Shown: piece after piece, positions 15,950 to 20,177 of the stretch | How the letters are laid out: each line of letters begins with the position of its first letter | Numbering within the stretch: the stretch's first letter is position 1 | NCBI GenBank assembly: GCA_037834085.1 | Contig: JBBMKC010258544.1 | Span: 1 to 20,177, forward strand | Direction of reading: 5' to 3' | From: Bipalium vagum | Taxonomy: Eukaryota > Platyhelminthes > Tricladida > Geoplanidae | Length of the DNA stretch: 20,177 nucleotides | Notes under the pieces: generated by a model | What the model was told of the DNA's origin: nothing | Seen by the model: only the letters and a program-made list of their open reading frames with translations | Database searches by the model: none | Translations under genes and position numbers: made by a program

Positions 15950-16113
15950 CTTAACAATTTCGATTTCCGACCAAAACGATGCCAAACTTTGAGATTCATT
16001 TTTTTCTCTTTGACTTTCTAACTTTTCCAATTCTGTCCGAACCATTTCTGCGTGAAAATTGACCAATCGAAACTGATTTAAGACGACTAATGGAAATGAA
16101 GATTTGGCCGTAT
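15950..16113 (-). CDS. Upstream exon of the unrecognised helical protein
   Basis: Reads TAKSSFPLVVLNQFRLVNFH, then AEMVRTELEKLESQREKNES and SFWSEIEIVK, ending AAG|GTATCT in phase 0. This matches the phase-0 exon at 14410, giving SEIEIVK-DIDHLIQNFL. The middle looks like a charged coiled-coil helix. The acceptor AATTTAG gives phase 1 entry, so an earlier exon should exist unless translation starts at the internal Met. A weak candidate reads KINFIIPREKIFDIFNNEIN just upstream (about 16210-16290), with a poor donor. Function unknown. Confidence 0.6.
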
Positions 16114-16321
16114 CTAAATTTTATTGGTCAATTCTGAAATTCAAAAAGGTTAGTTTAAATTGAAATCATTGTTTTTGATTGATTAAATATATATGACCAC
16201 TTTTGTTAATTTCATTATTAAAAATATCGAAAATTTTTTCACGTGGAATAATAAAATTTATCTTAGTAATAATTCTTAAAAGTTAACTATATTTCTGGTT
16301 AACCTATTTATAAATCTTAGT

Positions 16322-16453
16322 TTTAATATTCACTATGATGCGACGCAAATGGAACCAAAGGAAAAATTTAAGATTGCATGTCAAGAAATAAAAAAGGTTA
16401 CAGGTTTTGAAGGCTTTTATTATGAAAGTACTAGACTAATATCTACTCATTAA
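16322..16453 (+). other. Short unrecognised ORF of coding-like composition
   Basis: The plus strand reads NIHYDATQMEPKEKFKIACQ, then EIKKVTGFEGFYYES, and stops after 44 codons, following an acceptor-like AAATCTTAG. The base composition looks like coding sequence rather than the AT-rich background. It lies 0.4 kb before a transposase fragment on the same strand and may belong to a decayed element or be a lone exon. No family recognised. Confidence 0.3.
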
Positions 16454-16873
16454 AACAATTAAAAGTGCTTACGTCTTAATATAAATAAAAACCAAATTAG
16501 TTAGTTCTTTAATTTTAACCATCCTTTTGATAAAAAGAAAAGTAAATTATTAAGAATTATGGAATGATTATGAAGTTAAGTTTATATTGGATAAGTACAG
16601 CTTCAAAAATATTTATTTAATTTAAAATCAAGTACACCAAATCTTTTGATTTTAACATAAAATATATGATATACACTGATTATAATTGTTTTCACATATG
16701 TTGCTTAATCTCTGAACGAATATCGATTTCATATATTAAAAATGTGTAAAGACTTTAAATATAAATCGTTAAGTAATTCTTAGGCCTTATTACTTATTTT
16801 ATAGTTTGTTTAAATAACTTGTAAGAACTTATCGCTTTTTTAAACCTATAAATTTATTCTTCAAGTTCGAATC

Positions 16874-17219
16874 ATGAAAAGTAGGTTGAACTTGAAGCAG
16901 CGAAAATTTATTATCACAAGTATTACAAGTTTGAAAACATAAAGGAGGTACAGACCCTGTTCAAGAAAGAATTTCAAATAAATCCTCCAACCAGACTGAC
17001 AATCAGTCGAATAAAAGATAAATTCGAAAAAGATGGAACTAGTAATAATGTCAACAAGAACGTTCTGGAAGACGGGGAATATTGACAAGTCCCATAAAGG
17101 AAGAACTTCGTTGTTGTAGAACTTGTAAGCGCTGCCATATGAAATGCTACATACCGAGGTTATTTCACAGTATCAATGAAAATGATCCAGATCGAGGAAT
17201 GGTATTTGGGATATATAAT
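16874..17219 (+). pseudogene. Truncated IS630/Tc1-mariner transposase, N-terminal helix-turn-helix part
   Basis: Reads VELEAAKIYYHKYYKFENIK, EVQTLFKKEFQINPPTRLTI and SRIKDKFEKDGTSNNVNKN, then in another frame ILTSPIKEELR and MKCYIPRLFHSINENDPDRG. This matches transposases with the DUF4817-type helix-turn-helix (NPPTRLTISRI-DKFE-DGTV-NVNK) and their later block W-CYIPRLVHALNEDDPDRR. There is one frame change after NVNKN, and the second helix-turn-helix (about 25 residues) is missing. The sequence stops where the 17222-18381 mariner begins, so the catalytic half is gone or displaced. Confidence 0.8.
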
Positions 17220-17221
17220 TA

Positions 17222-18381
17222 TTGGGTTGATTCATAAGTTCGTGCGTTTTTCTATCTAAACTTTAAAAGCAAATTTTAAATATATTATTTGTTTAAATAT
17301 TAACAAGTTGAGCATCATTTCAAAGCTGAGAAAGAGACGTGTAAGATACTTTTAATTATATTATGTTATATGTAGTTTGTGTACATATATATATTTATTC
17401 AGAAAAAAATAAATTAACAATACAGATACTATGAAACATTACTGGAAGCAGAATTTCAGAGCCGCAGATGAAGCAAAGAAAATATGTGAAGTTGAAGGAG
17501 ACAAATCAGTGTCCATAAGAACTGCTCAAAAGTCGTTCAAACAATTCAACAAGGGTGACATGGACCTCAATGATTATCCTCGCAGTGGACGTTCTACCAC
17601 TGTAGATTTGGAAGCTATTCTCAAAGCCGTTGAAAAGAATCCATCAAATATTACGCGTAGATTGTCAGCTGAGATCGGAACATCACAACCATCCGTGGTT
17701 CGTCATCTACATCAACATAACAAATAATAAAGGCGCGTTTCTGACGTACCGCATGATTTGACTCCAAGTCAAGCTGAACGAGGCCAGAAGACCAAGGCTG
17801 TTTCAAAACAAGATAGGTTCGGAAAAAGATCATGTTGTGCATGTGGTCGAACTTTGAGGGGATTATACACTTCGAAGTACTTCCAGGTGGCCAAACCATT
17901 ACTGCTGAATTATATTCTGCTCAACTAGATCAGATGTACCAGCAATTAGCCATAAAATATCCTGCTTTAGTCAACAGAAAGCGGGTGCTTCTGCAACAGG
18001 ATAATGCTAGTCCACATACTGCGCGAGTAACCAAAAATAAAATTAACCAATTAAAAGGAATTGAAATTTTACCACACCCTGCATTCAGTTCAGATCTAGT
18101 GCCCAGCGATTACCACTTTTACCAATCAATGGCTCATTTCCTTAGAGGACGAAAGATTGAGAATATGGAACAGGTTGAAAATGGATGTCATGAAATTTTC
18201 CTTTCCAAAGATATACCATGGTATCGGATGGCACCGAGCAACTTGATTATCGTTGGATTAAGACAGTTGAACATAATGGTCTTTATTTTTCTGAATAAAA
18301 TTTGTTTGATTGCTAGATTCTTATCTCTAAAACATGCACAATATTTTCATTAAAAGCGCACGAACTTAGGAATCAACCAAA
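17222..18381 (+). mobile_element. 1,160-bp mariner element with TA duplication
   Basis: Left end TTGGGTTGATTCATAAGTTC and the reversed right end TTTGGTTGATTCCTAAGTTC agree at 23 of 25 positions. TA lies immediately outside both ends (17220-17221, 18382-18383), as expected for mariner. Inside is a plus-strand transposase in two main open pieces (17431-17727 and 17832-18353). It is about 100 bp shorter than typical mariners, explained by a deletion across the first catalytic Asp. The well-preserved ends suggest a fairly recent insertion. It inserted at the end of an older transposase fragment. Confidence 0.93.
17431..18353 (+). pseudogene. Mariner transposase, disrupted
   Basis: The first part (98 codons) has the N-terminal helix-turn-helix (VSIRTAQKSFKQFNKGDMDL) and the GRP-like linker DYPRSGRSTT, ending at tandem stops after VVRHLHQHNK. 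The reading then resumes as PHDLTPSQAERGQKTKAVSK, so the segment between QAER and KQDRFGK, which carries VTGDEKW and the first catalytic Asp, is deleted. The second part reads MLCMWSNFEGIIHFEVLPGG, LLQQDNASPHTA (second Asp) and PSDYHFY (third Asp). Thirty-five residues lie between these two Asp, one more than the usual 34. Stops, the deletion and a frame change make it non-functional. Confidence 0.92.
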
Positions 18382-18402
18382 TATTTTAGGTTTGTATACA
18401 TA

Positions 18403-18422
18403 TTTTTGAGACACCCAGTATA
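18403..18422. mobile_element. Terminal-repeat-like end of an older Tc1/mariner-type element
   Basis: TTTTTGAGACACCCAGTATA, read in reverse as TATACTGGGTGTCTCAAAAA, looks like the terminal repeat of a Tc1/mariner-group element. It lies 20 bp beyond the right end of the inserted mariner, where the older transposase (16874-17219) would be expected to resume. I found no matching left end before 16874. Confidence 0.45.
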
Positions 18423-19155
18423 TTTTTGGTAATATTTATTAAATTTTATGGATTACCATTTCAGATTTAAGTAAACTTTCTGAAAACTCCGGAAAACATT
18501 CTCTGTTACGAGAAAGAAAAATATGTGAATCAAAAATAATCAAAAAATGTAAACCGGAAATTATCCAATTGATGATCAATGTTCTTTTTAATTAGGTTTT
18601 CTTTTAACGTGTAAGATTATAATTAAATTTTTAATATAAAAAATAATTTGTTTAAAGATTTAAAGAATATATTTTTAAAAAATAATTTTCTAAAGGAAAA
18701 TTAAAATTTTTTTTATTCATTAATAATGAAAAATGGTAAAAAACATGATTGTAATATTATTTGAGGATAATTTGGTTGTAGAAGATCCGAATGAAAAAGA
18801 TCTAAACATATTTCCTAATAGTATTATAATAAATACAATTTATATGTTCATCAATTTTTGTTAAAATGTGTATATTTGAATAATATATATACTTTTTCAA
18901 GGACACGTTTTTTATCAATGGAGAACTATATTTATTTAAACATTTATAATGTTTCAAAATATTATGAATTTATTTATTTAATGAATTTGAAATTGAGTAA
19001 AATGAGTCAGAAAAAGTTGATAGGTTCGAAATGTTAATAATATATTAAATATTAAAATAAAGTTTGTTATTATATTCAAATATTCTATGAAAGATCAAAA
19101 GAAAATATAAATACCTATCAAGAGAACGTCTATTATAAGTTGAACTACCAGATAC
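18423..19155. other. AT-rich non-coding stretch, nothing recognised
   Basis: No ORF, repeat or RNA gene could be supported in this roughly 0.7 kb of strongly AT-rich sequence. Confidence 0.5.
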
Positions 19156-19189
19156 GATCTCAATGATAACTTTATTTATCATTGAGATC
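19156..19189. repeat. Perfect 14-bp inverted repeat with 6-nt loop
   Basis: GATCTCAATGATAA at 19156-19169 is followed after CTTTAT by its exact reverse complement at 19176-19189. No T-run follows it, and a bacterial-type terminator makes no sense here. It could form an RNA hairpin or be the core of a small foldback element. Confidence 0.8.
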
Positions 19190-19282
19190 TCGAGCTCATT
19201 TTACGCAGTCTACACAATACGGAAGCTTTAGAAAACAAGAAAATATTATTATTCTCAAAAGATGAACATAAAATAATTAATA

Positions 19283-19519
19283 TTGGTAGTCATTAATACA
19301 GTTACATACAATGCAAAAGACCCGGAATTAAAAAAGAATTATCATTTGATTCTGAAATTGTTAAAACAAAGTAGTGAAAGGTTTCGTAAACACATAGAAG
19401 TAATAATAAATAATAAAATCATATTTTTTATTTGTATTGATTCTTGGTCAATAATAGACTTCTACACGAATAGATTATATCGCCTCTGCACAACCTTCAT
19501 TTTCCATGCTGATTATTAA
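19283..19519 (+). other. Unrecognised 78-codon ORF
   Basis: From about the sixth codon it reads TYNAKDPELKKNYHLILKLL, then KQSSERFRKHIEVIINNKII, an amphipathic, coding-like helix pattern, and becomes less convincing after residue 45. A GGTAGT...ACAG arrangement just upstream could be a small intron, and GAAAG|GTTTCG inside it a donor. It may be an exon of a plus-strand gene, or chance. No family recognised. Confidence 0.25.
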
Positions 19520-19559
19520 TTTGAACAAATTAAATGTGTTAGAAAATCAATTTTTCTAG

Positions 19560-20177
19560 TGAATTTAATCCCTTCTAATTCGCGGTCATCCGGTAATCAT
19601 CGACCGGATCATAGTTTTATCACACGATTTGTCAACTAGTAATTAACCCCACTTGGAAGATTGCGTGTTCGACAAACATGCAACTGTACCTCAGAAATTT
19701 AACTGAATCCCAGATATTAATTACTCAAAGCTTAATTAGATTTATCCTTCTAGCTTTGGCAACAACACCTCCTTTGTAAGGAGTTTTGTTAATTGAGTTA
19801 GTCCATTGTAATTCGCAATATTTGGATCACGGACTTGATCGGCAAGTCAAGACGTTTTCTTGTAATTGACATATAATTGTTTCTCTTTCGCTCCCTCTGA
19901 GACACTGGTGTTACATTAATCATCTTCGGATAACTTTTTTGTCGCACAAATTGGAGTGTTATCAATTATTTATTCCACATTATTCAACAATACTTTCTTA
20001 TTCTTCACACCTATTAAGACAATCAAGGAAATTTCAGCATATTAAAATCATTATCAGTAATTATTAATATGCTCGATCAAAAAATAATTGTAATTTATGT
20101 CAATCCTGTAGTTATTTATTGATAATACCTTTAGTATAAAATAGTGAATTTTGCTAGTTTAATATTAATATTGATAA
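19560..20177. other. Less AT-rich non-coding block with short inverted repeats
   Basis: Base composition rises compared with the preceding kilobase, yet no long ORF exists on either strand. Two short inverted repeats stand out: ATCCGGT/ACCGGAT (19588-19594 with 19603-19609) and CTCCTT/AAGGAG (19769-19774 with 19778-19783, loop TGT). AATTCGC recurs near 19578 and 19810. It may be a regulatory region, an untranslated exon or the edge of an unidentified repeat; nothing decides between these. Confidence 0.35.

Noticed and set aside
16676-16700. TATACACTGATTATAATTG as the left terminal repeat of the older transposon
   Set aside because: Only TATAC agrees with the right-end sequence TATACTGGGTGTCTC; not better than chance in this composition.
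19900-19935. TGGTGTTACATT as a retroelement primer-binding site after an LTR-like end
   Set aside because: No matching second LTR, no clear TG...CA borders and no coding region nearby.

Overview
This is AT-rich eukaryotic, almost certainly metazoan, DNA. Protein-coding exons are split by GT-AG introns, one of them only 44 nt long. Decayed Tc1/mariner elements are scattered through non-coding DNA, and there is a relic of a Polinton/Maverick. The best taxonomic clue is a PRDM14-type PR/zinc-finger gene, a metazoan family. AT-richness, compact introns and element load would fit several small-genome or parasitic animals (for example a cnidarian parasite, a rotifer or another spiralian); the sequence does not settle this.

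Layout. 0.3-1.66 kb (minus strand): a badly decayed Polinton-type integrase region, followed by a degenerate 63-67 bp repeat. 1.85-3.79 kb: AT-rich DNA with a 16-bp tandem repeat and no gene. 3.79-5.26 kb (minus): an intact 488-codon ORF with an OTU-protease-like N-terminal segment lacking the catalytic Cys, a disordered middle and a SUMO-interaction-like motif; a possible 5' intron lies just upstream. 6.26-7.53 kb: a 116-bp palindromic MITE and remnants of two different mariner-type transposases.

8.2-14.0 kb (minus): a multi-exon gene that I assign to PRDM14 from its five zinc fingers. All six proposed introns have matching phases. Its PR domain is split over two recognised exons, lacks a central piece, and is interrupted by a mariner copy in the intron where that piece would be encoded. 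Another mariner fragment lies in the intron between fingers 3 and 4. 14.1-16.1 kb (minus): two phase-matched exons of an unrecognised helical protein, either a separate gene ending about 100 nt upstream of the PRDM14 start or an N-terminal extension of it.

16.87-18.42 kb (plus): the N-terminal part of an older IS630/Tc1-mariner transposase, with a 1,160-bp mariner (TA target duplication, 25-bp terminal repeats) inserted directly after it. A terminal-repeat-like sequence, plausibly the end of the older element, follows. 18.4-20.2 kb: no recognised gene, a perfect 14-bp hairpin, one unrecognised ORF, and a less AT-rich block with short inverted repeats.

The genes do not form an evident pathway. 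No RNA genes, CRISPR arrays or recognisable core promoters were found. Splice models come from reading consensus sites and phases by eye and have no transcript support.
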